A model generated the notes under the pieces. It was not told the origin of the DNA. It did no database searches and worked only from the letters and a program-made list of their open reading frames with translations. From positions 1,364,001-1,428,000 of the forward strand of contig NZ_LT907982.1 of assembly GCF_900230215.1 (NCBI RefSeq): a stretch of 64,000 nucleotides of DNA, written 5' to 3'. This document shows, piece by piece, positions 8,735-16,544 of this stretch. How positions within the stretch are numbered: the first letter of the stretch is position 1; every line of letters begins with the position of its first letter. Source of the DNA: Jatrophihabitans sp. GAS493 (GTDB taxonomy: Bacteria > Actinomycetota > Actinomycetes > Mycobacteriales > Jatrophihabitantaceae). The translations under genes were made by a program, and so were the position numbers.

Positions 8735-9753
8735 CGCCTGACCTGTTCAGCGGCCTGGCCACCTCCATCGCGCAGGCCCTGGGCGATGGGGTCCGGGTCA
8801 CCGGTCTGGTCACGCTCGAGGGCGGTCGCTCCGGGGTTACCCTGCTGGCCGACGTGGACGGACTCGGCACGAGCGGGATGGCCGGGACGGAGCAGGTCGT
8901 GGTCAAGGCGGCCCCGGCCGGCCGCAGCCCGGTGGGGCGGCACGACGTGCTCCGACAGGCGCGCATCCTGACCGCGGTCGCGTCGTCCGAGGGTGTGGTG
9001 GTGCCGGCAGTACTGGCGACGGGAACCGTGCCCGTGCACTTCTACGTGATGACCCGGAGCGCCGGCGAGGCGGTGGAGCCGGTGCTGGATGCCGCTCGGG
9101 TTCACCTGCCGGCTCAACTGGTGACCGATCGTGCGATACAGGCTGCGAGAATGCTGGCCGCCCTGCACCGGGTGACCGATTTCCCCGACACCCCGGAAGG
9201 TGAGCCGGAGCCGGAGGCCGACCTGCAGCTGGAGCTGGAGCGCTGGCGAGCCACCGGTGCGGCGGCCGATCCGCAGATCCTCGTCGGCGGCGAGCGGCTG
9301 GCGACGTTGCTCGAGGCGCAGATCCCCTCGCCGCACGCGCCGTCAGTGCTGGTGCACGGGGACTTCCGGCTGGGAAATCTGGTCTACGACGGCCCGACCC
9401 CCACCGGTTTGATCGACTGGGAGATCTGGGGACGCACCCATCCCGGGATCGATCTCGGCTGGTTCCTCGTCTTCTGCGACCCCGACCTCTTCCCCGGCAT
9501 CGGCGAACGCGTCGCCGGCCTGCCCAGCAGTGCGGAGCTGGCCCAGTGCTATCGCGACGCTGGCGGCCGGCAGTTCGGGAACCTCGAATGGTTCGAGGCG
9601 TTCGGGCGATTCAAGATGGCGGCGATCATGGCGCACAACCTGCGCCGACATCGCGAGGGCCGCCATCACGACCCGTTCCAGGAGAAGCTGCCACCCACGA
9701 TTGCCCGACTCGTCGAGACCGGCATCGAGAAGCTCGAGAGCATGGAGCACTGA
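8731..9753 (+). CDS. APH-family phosphotransferase
   Basis: A 340-residue protein kinase-like phosphotransferase. The catalytic loop LVHGDFRLGNLVYDG carries the HGDxxxxN Brenner motif and LIDWE the metal-binding Asp. It overlaps the preceding SDR by ATGA. Members beside acyl-CoA dehydrogenases resemble the kinase half of ACAD10/ACAD11, which phosphorylates 4-hydroxyacyl-CoAs so that the hydroxyl can be removed and the chain beta-oxidised. That role fits this operon but is inference; antibiotic resistance is unlikely in this setting. Confidence 0.88.
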   Translation: MTPDLFSGLATSIAQALGDGVRVTGLVTLEGGRSGVTLLADVDGLGTSGMAGTEQVVVKAAPAGRSPVGRHDVLRQARILTAVASSEGVVVPAVLATGTVPVHFYVMTRSAGEAVEPVLDAARVHLPAQLVTDRAIQAARMLAALHRVTDFPDTPEGEPEPEADLQLELERWRATGAAADPQILVGGERLATLLEAQIPSPHAPSVLVHGDFRLGNLVYDGPTPTGLIDWEIWGRTHPGIDLGWFLVFCDPDLFPGIGERVAGLPSSAELAQCYRDAGGRQFGNLEWFEAFGRFKMAAIMAHNLRRHREGRHHDPFQEKLPPTIARLVETGIEKLESMEH

Positions 9754-9754
9754 C

Positions 9755-10708
9755 GTGACGAAGCCATTCGCGCCCGGGACGATCTCGCTGGGACTCTCGG
9801 CCGTCGGTGGGACGGCGAGCGAGGTGCTGACCCGAATGACCACCGAGTCCCGAGCCGCCGTCGCCGCCGGCTTCGACGGCGTCACGATCAGCGAGCATCA
9901 CGCCGGGTTTCCCCGGTATGTTTCGAGCCCCCTGGCCATCTCGGCCCTGCTGCTGGCGCGTCTGGAGCGGGGCTGGGCCGTCGCGGCGCCGACCGTCCTG
10001 CCGCTGCGCAACCCGATCCCGGTCGCCGAGGATCTGGCCTGGCTGGCGGCGGCGTATCCGGGGCGCGTCGGCGCCGCCTTCGTCGCCGGATACCAGCGGC
10101 GTGACTTCGAGGTGATCGGGGTCGACTTCGATAGCCGCCATCGAATGCTCTGGGAAGGCGTGGCGAAGATTCGCGCCGTCTTCGAGGATGAGTCACCGCT
10201 GGCGGCGGACCCGGCCATTGCCCAAGCGACGGGCGCGTCGCTGCCGCTGCTGGTCGGCATCGGCGGCCCGGTGGGGGCGCATCGGGCCGGCGGCCTCGGC
10301 CTCGGGATCCTGGCCACTTCGCTACGTCCACCCAATGAATTGAGGGCAATAGTCGATGAGTATCGGGAAGCCGGTGGTGCCGGTCCGGCCGTGCTGATCA
10401 GGCGCATTCACGTGGGTCAGGCCGCCTCGGGCTTCGCCGGGAGCATGGAGCACTGGCGGGCCCAGGCGCCGGGTAGCGCCGACTGGCTGCAGGCCGACGA
10501 GAGCGCGCTGCTCCTGGGATCGGCCGAGGATGTCGCCGAGCGGCTGGTCTCGGCGCTGCTCACCTCCGGCTGCACGGCACTGAACATCCGGATCGATGCC
10601 TACGCCACACGCCCGGAGCTGGTCGCCGAGCAGATCGAGCTGATCGGCAGCGGTGTGCTGCCGATGGTGCGGGCCGCGCTCACCAGCCAGATGGCGCTGA
10701 CCGAGTAG
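9755..10708 (+). CDS. LLM-class (luciferase-like) flavin-dependent oxidoreductase
   Basis: A 317-residue bacterial-luciferase-fold TIM barrel. Features include GFDGVTISEHHAGFPRY near residue 45, the PTVLPLRNPIPVAEDLAWL segment and PGRVGAAFVAGYQ, all typical of FMN- or F420-dependent monooxygenases and reductases. The GTG start at 9755 follows the kinase stop by one base, with GGAG at 9744-9747. The frame is open further upstream, but the product there is low-complexity Arg/Ser, so that extension is rejected. It could hydroxylate, Baeyer-Villiger oxidise or reduce an intermediate. Confidence 0.88.
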   Translation: MTKPFAPGTISLGLSAVGGTASEVLTRMTTESRAAVAAGFDGVTISEHHAGFPRYVSSPLAISALLLARLERGWAVAAPTVLPLRNPIPVAEDLAWLAAAYPGRVGAAFVAGYQRRDFEVIGVDFDSRHRMLWEGVAKIRAVFEDESPLAADPAIAQATGASLPLLVGIGGPVGAHRAGGLGLGILATSLRPPNELRAIVDEYREAGGAGPAVLIRRIHVGQAASGFAGSMEHWRAQAPGSADWLQADESALLLGSAEDVAERLVSALLTSGCTALNIRIDAYATRPELVAEQIELIGSGVLPMVRAALTSQMALTE

Positions 10709-11944
10709 ATGACCACTCAGCAGAAGCAGTCGCAGCCGCCCAGTGACCGGGCTGCGCGCGGCCAGGGACCGCTGGCCGGGGTCAAGGTGCTGGAGCTGGC
10801 GCACCTGGTCGCCGGCCCGATGGCCGGCACTCTGCTGGCCGATCTCGGAGCCGAGGTCGTGCACGTCGAGGATCCGAAGGTCGGGGACGCGGCCCGCCGG
10901 CAGGGGCCGCTGAAGGACGGCACCCACCTGTGGTGGAAGGTCTCCGGGCGCAACAAGCGATCGGTGACCATCGATCTGCGGCAGCCGGCCGGGCAGGCGC
11001 TGGCCCATGAACTCGTCGGCTGGGCCGATGTTCTCATCACGAACATGCGGGTGAACACCCTCCGCAAGTGGGAACTGGACTGGGAGAGCCTGCACGTGCG
11101 GCACCCGAAGCTGGTCATGCTGCACGTCAGTGGCAACGGCCTGGCGGCGGCGTCGGCCAACGAGCCCGGCTTCGGCAAGGTCGGCGAAGCGCGCAGCGGC
11201 GTGGTGGCCGTGACCGGCTTCGCCGACGCCCCACCGGTGCACGCGGGCTTCTCGCACGCTGACACGGTCACGGCGCTGATGGGCGCCTTCGGGATCTGCG
11301 CGGCCATGGTCGATCGCCTCGATCCGGATTTCCAAGGGGAACTCATCGACCTGGCCCTGGACGAATCGCTCTTCCGACTCATAGATTGGCAGGTCGTCGT
11401 CGCCGATCAGCTGGGCTATGCACCGCCGCGGGCCGGCAATCAACTGGCGATCGCCCCGGGGGTGCTGGTGAACACCTATGAATCGGCGGACGGGCGCTGG
11501 CTGACCGTCACCTCGGGAACGCCCCGCTCGGTCATGAACATCGCGACCCTCATCGGCCAGGACCCGGCCGACTTCCAGACCCAGCAGCAGCTGCGGGAGC
11601 GGGTTCCCGAACTGGACGCCCGCCTTCGGGATTGGATCTCCGAACGGAAGCTGGACGACGCCCTGGCGGCGATGAAGGAGTGCGAGGTGGTCGCGGCTCC
11701 GGTGCTCAGCGGCATGGACATCCTCGTCGATCCACTCTTCGCCGAACGGGGCGACATCATCACGATCGCCGACGAGGACCTGGGCCCGCTGCGAATGCAA
11801 GGGGTCATTCCCCGGCTCGTCCGACGCCCCGGCTCGGTGCGGCGCACCGGACCGCAACTCGGGGCGGACACCGATGACGTGCTGCGATCACTGGGGCACA
11901 GCGAGGACGAGCTGGCCGGCTGGCGGGCCGACGGCGTGGTCTAG
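10709..11944 (+). CDS. type III CoA-transferase (CaiB/BaiF), paralogue of 2638-3831
   Basis: A 411-residue family III CoA-transferase with a short extra N-terminal tail (MTTQQKQSQPPSDRAARGQ). The catalytic Asp lies in SHADTVTALMG. Its ATG directly abuts the stop of the luciferase-like gene, so it is last in the 7931 operon. It shares many long identical stretches with the CoA-transferase at 2638-3831. Both keep the aspartate, unlike the known heteromeric benzylsuccinate CoA-transferase in which only one subunit does, so they may be two enzymes for two acids, or a heteromer. Confidence 0.93.
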   Translation: MTTQQKQSQPPSDRAARGQGPLAGVKVLELAHLVAGPMAGTLLADLGAEVVHVEDPKVGDAARRQGPLKDGTHLWWKVSGRNKRSVTIDLRQPAGQALAHELVGWADVLITNMRVNTLRKWELDWESLHVRHPKLVMLHVSGNGLAAASANEPGFGKVGEARSGVVAVTGFADAPPVHAGFSHADTVTALMGAFGICAAMVDRLDPDFQGELIDLALDESLFRLIDWQVVVADQLGYAPPRAGNQLAIAPGVLVNTYESADGRWLTVTSGTPRSVMNIATLIGQDPADFQTQQQLRERVPELDARLRDWISERKLDDALAAMKECEVVAAPVLSGMDILVDPLFAERGDIITIADEDLGPLRMQGVIPRLVRRPGSVRRTGPQLGADTDDVLRSLGHSEDELAGWRADGVV

Positions 11945-12021
11945 CACCCCGGATCGCTTCGACGTCCAGAGATCGCACAGCGGAAGCGTGGGCGCAGCCC
12001 AGGGGCGAACGGGCGTGCCAC

Positions 12022-12510
12022 CTATCCGCGCAGTTCGCGATCCCAGTCGAGGTACTCACCGATCCGCAGCGGCCGGTCGGAGGAGAACTCGCCGGCCACC
12101 AGGCAGGTCAGCGACACCTGCCACCAGCCGTCGTGGTGCCTAACCCAGGTGTCGATGTAGCGCGCGTAGCGGTGACGGTCGGCCACCGCGGGGTACTGCG
12201 CGAACCGCTGCCAGGAGTACAGGTAGCAATACATGGTTGCGGTGTCGGCGTCGCTGAAGACGAACTCGAAGTTCGAGACGTGATGGCTGCTGGCCACGAC
12301 CGAGGTGAGACGAGTCGAGTACCACTCGCGCAGCGTCTCCCGGCCCAGCAGGGGCGGCCCGTCAGGGGTGTAGCTGATCCGGCAATCCTCGGTGAAGCGC
12401 GCGACCATGCGCTCTGCGTCGCAGGCGTCCGCCGCCCGAATGTAGGCATGTTTGCGGTCGATTATCTCGCTGCGGTCAAGCAGTTGCCGTAGTTGCGCGT
12501 CGAGCTCCAT
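12022..12510 (-). CDS. SnoaL-like / NTF2-fold small protein
   Basis: A 162-residue protein predicted to have the cone-shaped alpha+beta NTF2/SnoaL fold: N-terminal helices (LLDRSEIIDRKHAYIRAADACD), MVARFTEDCRISY, and a C-terminal sheet ending RYIDTWVRHHDGWWQVS. Members are small dehydratases, isomerases, cyclases or dioxygenase beta-like proteins. I use the ATG at 12510 since GGAGAGGA stands 4 bases upstream; the longer reading to 12543 lacks a ribosome site. It is divergent from the acyl-CoA dehydrogenase at 12589 and shares the region with element C. Its catalytic role is unknown. Confidence 0.8.
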   Translation of the reverse strand: MELDAQLRQLLDRSEIIDRKHAYIRAADACDAERMVARFTEDCRISYTPDGPPLLGRETLREWYSTRLTSVVASSHHVSNFEFVFSDADTATMYCYLYSWQRFAQYPAVADRHRYARYIDTWVRHHDGWWQVSLTCLVAGEFSSDRPLRIGEYLDWDRELRG

Positions 12511-12555
12511 GTCGTCCTCTCCGTTTACTTCCCGACTGATCATCGCTGATGCACG

Positions 12556-12590
12556 TTGACCAGGCTATTCATACGCATTATTGTCAGAAT
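12556..12590 (+). promoter_or_regulatory. promoter with shared element C
   Basis: TTGACC (12556-12561) precedes ATTCATACGCATTATTGTCA (12567-12586), which matches element A at 16 of 24 aligned positions through 12590. The element runs into the ATG at 12589, so the transcript is probably leaderless or the element overlaps the start. The perfect GTCA-GAA-TGAC inverted repeat at 12583-12593 overlaps its end. Confidence 0.55.
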
Positions 12591-13926
12591 GACAGATGAC
12601 GCCAGCGAGGAGAACACTGTGTGGGGCTTCGAGACCGATCCTGAGTATCAGGCCAAGCTCGACTGGGCGGATGACTTTCTTCGCACCAAGGTCGAGCCGC
12701 TGCAATACGTGATCAACCATCCGCTCGACCTCAATGACCCGGTGCGGCAGGAGCTGGTGCCTCCGCTGCAGGAGGAGGTTCGCCGTCAGGGACTCTGGGC
12801 CAGCCACCTCGGCCCGGAGCTGGGCGGCCCCGGATTCGGTCAGGTGAAGCTCGCCCTGCTCAACGAGATCCTGGGGCGCACCGGTCCCGGTCCGACGGTC
12901 GGGCCGGTCGTCTTCGGCTGTGCCGCACCGGATACCGGCAACGCCGAGATCCTCGCCCACTACGGAACAGACGAGCAGAAGCAGCGTTACCTCAAACCCC
13001 TCCTGGAAGGCACGATGTTCTCGGCCTTCTCCATGACCGAGCCGCAGGGTGGGTCGGACCCCAAGGTCTTCACCACGACCGCCCGCAGCGATGGCGATGA
13101 GTGGGTGATCAGCGGCGAGAAGTGGTTCTCCTCAAACGCGCGCTGGGCCGAGATCCTGATCGTGCTCGCGGTGACCGACCCGGACGCGGCCCCGTCTCGG
13201 CGCATGTCGATGTTCGTCGTACCGACGGCGACTCCCGGCGTCGAGTTCGTGCGTCACGTCGGCGTCGCCGGCTGGGTCGAGGGAGAGGGCGGCGGCGACC
13301 ACAGCTATATCCGCTACAACGACGTCCGGATCCCCAAGGACTTCATCCTCGGCGGCGTCGGGGAGGGGTTCCTGGTCGCCCAGACGCGGCTCTCCGGCGG
13401 GCGGGTGCACCACGCGATGCGCAGCGTCGGACATATGAAGGCCGCGTTCGAGATGATGTGCGAACGGGCCCAGTCCCGCTTCACCCAGGGTGAGGTGCTG
13501 GGCAACAAGCAGTTGGTGCAGGACATGATCGCCGACGCCTGGATGTCGATCGAACAGTTCCGCCTCTTCGTGCTGCAGACGGCCTGGAAGATCGACAAGT
13601 ACAACGACTACAAGAAGGTCCGTAAGGACATCGCGGCGTCGAAGGTGATCGCCGGCCGCACCCTGGTCGACGTCGCCACCAAGGCCCTGCAGATCCACGG
13701 ATCGCTTGGAATATCCGATGAAATGCCGTTCGTCAGCATGATCGTCAACGGACTGCACGTGGGCATCGCCGACGGCCCGACCGAGATCCACAAGATCACC
13801 ATCGCCCGCGAACTGCTGAAGAGCGTTGAGTCCCATCCCGGTACCTTCCCCTCCCAGCACATTCCGGCGCTGGTGGCCCAGGCCCGGGAGCTCTACGCCG
13901 AGACGCTGGCCCGTCATGGCCGATAG
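12589..13926 (+). CDS. acyl-CoA dehydrogenase (ACAD10/11-like)
   Basis: A 445-residue FAD-dependent acyl-CoA dehydrogenase. FSMTEPQGGSDP is the first signature, GEKWFSSNA the FAD-contact strand and GGRVHHAMRSVG the helix G region; the C-terminal DGPTEIHK loop is characteristic of the ACAD10/ACAD11 branch rather than short-chain YEGT enzymes. Starting at the TTG at 12556 would add a hydrophobic-basic tail and place the promoter inside the gene, so ATG 12589 is chosen. It is first in a long operon reaching 20302. It introduces a double bond alpha-beta to the thioester. Confidence 0.93.
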   Translation: MTDDASEENTVWGFETDPEYQAKLDWADDFLRTKVEPLQYVINHPLDLNDPVRQELVPPLQEEVRRQGLWASHLGPELGGPGFGQVKLALLNEILGRTGPGPTVGPVVFGCAAPDTGNAEILAHYGTDEQKQRYLKPLLEGTMFSAFSMTEPQGGSDPKVFTTTARSDGDEWVISGEKWFSSNARWAEILIVLAVTDPDAAPSRRMSMFVVPTATPGVEFVRHVGVAGWVEGEGGGDHSYIRYNDVRIPKDFILGGVGEGFLVAQTRLSGGRVHHAMRSVGHMKAAFEMMCERAQSRFTQGEVLGNKQLVQDMIADAWMSIEQFRLFVLQTAWKIDKYNDYKKVRKDIAASKVIAGRTLVDVATKALQIHGSLGISDEMPFVSMIVNGLHVGIADGPTEIHKITIARELLKSVESHPGTFPSQHIPALVAQARELYAETLARHGR

Positions 13927-14299
13927 CCAAACCGACCAGGCCGGGCCGCAGCGGCGGCGCCGGGCCCAGGGGGCAAAGGCCGACCGGCTGCAGGAGGCAC
14001 TGGTGTCCCTCGACCCGACGGTGGCCCGCTGGGCCGACGAGTTCGTCTTCGGAGAGGTGTGGGCCGGCGAGGCGCTAGCGCACCGGGACCGGATGCTGGT
14101 CGCCATCGCCATGCTCAGCGCCACCACTCGTCGCAATCAGCTGCGCAACTACCTGCACGGCGCCCTGCAGGACGGGATCGCCGAAGCCGAGCTGCGGGAG
14201 ATCATGAAGATGCTCGTGGTTTACTCGGGATTTCCGGCTGCCCTGGAGGGCATGCAGGAACTCGACGCGGTGCTCGCAGTACACGGCCGGCACGCGTGA
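13916..14299 (+). CDS. carboxymuconolactone decarboxylase-family protein
   Basis: A 127-residue all-helical CMD/AhpD-family protein. The core includes the helix LAHRDRMLVAIAMLSATTRRNQL, the segment HGALQDGIAEAELREIMKMLVVYSGFP, and a C-terminal helix. AhpD-type redox cysteines (CxxC) are absent, which favours a decarboxylase or hydratase-like role over peroxidase support. It starts at 13916, overlapping the dehydrogenase end by 11 bases; the upstream in-frame extension is Pro/Arg-rich and rejected. In catabolic islands such proteins act on lactones or beta-keto acids. Confidence 0.85.
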   Translation: MADSQTDQAGPQRRRRAQGAKADRLQEALVSLDPTVARWADEFVFGEVWAGEALAHRDRMLVAIAMLSATTRRNQLRNYLHGALQDGIAEAELREIMKMLVVYSGFPAALEGMQELDAVLAVHGRHA

Positions 14300-15498
14300 G
14301 TGCGGCCCCGATGAGTCTCGTGACATCGGCCGAGCACGGGGAGTCCGTCCCCGGGGTGGCCGAGCACGTCATCCGGTTGCGGAACTGGCTGGGCGAACAC
14401 GACGCCGAACTCGAGCCGTATCGCCGTCGCAGCGCGAACGGCGAGATTGCCCAGGACGTCGAGCACGATCGCGGCCTCATGTCGATGCTTCACGACGCAG
14501 GTTGGGGGCGCTGGGGTTGGCCGGTCGGGGCCGGCGGGCTGGGCGGTCCCGCCATTCTGCGGGCGGTGCTCTATGACGAGCTGGCCGGCGCCGGGATCGA
14601 GATTCCCGAGGCGTACGTGATGATGGAGACGCTGGCGTCGCTGCTGGTCGAGTACGCGCCGCAGATCGCGGCAGTTCACCTGCCGGCCTTCCTGCAGGGA
14701 CGAGAGATCTGGTGTCAGGGATTCTCCGAACCCGAAGCGGGTAGCGACCTCGCCCAGCTGCGCACCCGGGCCCGCCCCGAAGGCGACGGCTTCAGGCTCA
14801 GCGGGCAGAAGGTCTGGACCACCCTCGGGCAGTTCTCGCAGTACGCGGCGGTGCTGGCCCGCACTGGCGACGCGGCGAGCGCCCACCGGGGATTGACCAT
14901 GATCTGGGTCGATCTACGGAGTCCCGGCGTCACCGTCCGGGCGATCGAGGCGTCGAACGGCCGCGCCGAATTTGCCGAGATGTTCTTCGATGAGGTCGAC
15001 ATCCCACCTTCGGGCGTCATCGGGCAGGTCGGTGGCGGCTGGGCCGCTGCGATGTATCTGCTGCAGTTTGAACGGGGCATGTACGCCTGGCTGCGTCAGG
15101 CCGTGCTGCACCGCCGGCTCCGGGAGGCGGCGAGGCTGGTGGCCGGCCGTGGAACGAAGCCCGGCCCGGCCGCCGAGCAGGCGCTCGGGCGGGCGATCCA
15201 GGCGACCGCGATGCTGCGAGCCCGCTCCCGGCGCACCGTCCATCGTCTCTCCGACGGAGAGAATCCCGGGCCGGAGATATCCATCGACAAGGCATTGCTG
15301 GGTATCGCTGAGCAGGCCACCTTCGACGCGCTCCGCCTGCTCGATTGGGACGGCATGGCCCTTTCGGACGCCGGTGGCAGCACGACGCAGCGCGAGGAAT
15401 GGTTCTACAGCCGCGCCACAACCATCTTCGGCGGCGCGATCGACGTGCAGCGTGACATCGTCGCCGAGCGGGTTCTGATGCTGCCCCGGACGCGCTGA
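14296..15498 (+). CDS. acyl-CoA dehydrogenase, probable large partner of a heteromeric pair
   Basis: A 400-residue acyl-CoA dehydrogenase. CQGFSEPEAGSDLAQL, SGQKVWTT and the C-terminal TTIFGGAIDVQRDIVAERVL are the expected signatures; the last usually reads GGTxEIQRNI, so an Asp replaces the common Glu. GTG at 14296 overlaps the previous stop as GTGA; ATG at 14311 is an alternative start. It is directly followed, with a one-base overlap, by a shorter divergent dehydrogenase. This tandem arrangement matches the alpha2beta2 FadE pairs of actinobacterial steroid side-chain degradation (e.g. FadE26/27), in which two half-competent subunits build the FAD sites. Confidence 0.9.
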   Translation: MSAAPMSLVTSAEHGESVPGVAEHVIRLRNWLGEHDAELEPYRRRSANGEIAQDVEHDRGLMSMLHDAGWGRWGWPVGAGGLGGPAILRAVLYDELAGAGIEIPEAYVMMETLASLLVEYAPQIAAVHLPAFLQGREIWCQGFSEPEAGSDLAQLRTRARPEGDGFRLSGQKVWTTLGQFSQYAAVLARTGDAASAHRGLTMIWVDLRSPGVTVRAIEASNGRAEFAEMFFDEVDIPPSGVIGQVGGGWAAAMYLLQFERGMYAWLRQAVLHRRLREAARLVAGRGTKPGPAAEQALGRAIQATAMLRARSRRTVHRLSDGENPGPEISIDKALLGIAEQATFDALRLLDWDGMALSDAGGSTTQREEWFYSRATTIFGGAIDVQRDIVAERVLMLPRTR

Positions 15499-16505
15499 TG
15501 AGAGACGACGCGCTGATGAGCGAGCAGTTGATGAGCGAGCAGGAGCGGGGCCTCTTCGCGGAGTTGGCGACCGAGCTCCTCTCCAATGCCCAAGCCGAGA
15601 CGCTGATCGAAGAGATCGTCGATTCCGGGATGGGGGGGCAGGTCTGGTCGGATCCGCTCGCGCTCGCCGCCCTCTTCGAAACCCACGGCCGGTACCTGGC
15701 CGCCTCCCCGCTACTCGACTACGCGGCGCTGCGTCCGCCGGCCGCGCTCGCCGCCCGGCTGGTGCTCCCCGGTCCCGGCCGGATGGCCGCGCCGGCCCGG
15801 CTGGACGGCGATCTGGTCGTCGTCGACGGCATCGTGCTGGCCGCCTCCGCTGCCGACGCCGGCGCATCGGCATCGGCCTCGAAGTCGTCGGGCTACGCAC
15901 TGGCGACCCGGCACGACGGGGTGCTGCTGGTGGGCGGCGCCGGCCTGGTGCGCACCCCGTCCCCCGGCTTCGACCCCGACCTCGAGGTCTGCACCCTGCG
16001 TGGCTCCGTCGAGCGGTCGGCGGTGACGTCGGTGCTCGACGTGGACTGGGACGACCTGCGCACCCGGTTGGCCCGGGCACTGGCCTTCGAACTGCTCGGC
16101 ATCGCCGCCGAGGCGACCCGACGCGCGGTCCAGCACGTCGGTGAGCGGCAGCAGTTCGGCCGGCCGCTCGCGGCGTTCCAGGTCGTGCGCCATCGGCTGG
16201 CCGAGGTGGAGATCGCCCGGATGGGGGCGTGGGAGTTGGCCAGCGCCACGGACGACACCCTTCCCGCCGACACCGCGGTCAACCTCATCAAGGCCGCCGC
16301 CGGCCGGGCCGCTCTGGCCGCCGTCGCCCAGGCCCAGCAGGTCTGTGGCGGGATGGGTTTCACAGCCGAGTTCGGACTGCATCGCCTGGTTCGGCGGGCG
16401 TATCTGCTCGACTCTCTCCTCGGTGGCTGTGAGGCGGCCGAGGTGGAACTCGGTGCGCAGGCGCTCTCCACCGGACTGGTACCGCAGCCTCTGGTTGCGC
16501 TATGA
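15498..16505 (+). CDS. acyl-CoA dehydrogenase-like protein, probable small partner
   Basis: A 335-residue protein related to acyl-CoA dehydrogenases but shorter and degenerate in the middle domain. The C-terminal helical domain is clear (VGERQQFGRPLAAFQVVRH and AQQVCGGMGFTAEFGLHRLVRRAY), ending GGCEAAEVELG in place of the usual YxGTxEI. That pattern fits the second subunit of heterotetrameric FadE enzymes. TGATG overlap with the upstream dehydrogenase supports co-translation. The N-terminus contains a small duplication (LMSEQ twice), giving three in-frame ATG codons; I keep the first. Confidence 0.88.
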   Translation: MRDDALMSEQLMSEQERGLFAELATELLSNAQAETLIEEIVDSGMGGQVWSDPLALAALFETHGRYLAASPLLDYAALRPPAALAARLVLPGPGRMAAPARLDGDLVVVDGIVLAASAADAGASASASKSSGYALATRHDGVLLVGGAGLVRTPSPGFDPDLEVCTLRGSVERSAVTSVLDVDWDDLRTRLARALAFELLGIAAEATRRAVQHVGERQQFGRPLAAFQVVRHRLAEVEIARMGAWELASATDDTLPADTAVNLIKAAAGRAALAAVAQAQQVCGGMGFTAEFGLHRLVRRAYLLDSLLGGCEAAEVELGAQALSTGLVPQPLVAL

Positions 16506-16544
16506 GAATCCGCTTCTCCCATCGGACAATTCTTGGAGGCCGTC

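Noticed and set aside
8731-9753. Aminoglycoside resistance kinase.
   Set aside because: The APH fold alone is not evidence of resistance; operon context and relatives beside acyl-CoA dehydrogenases point to a catabolic kinase.
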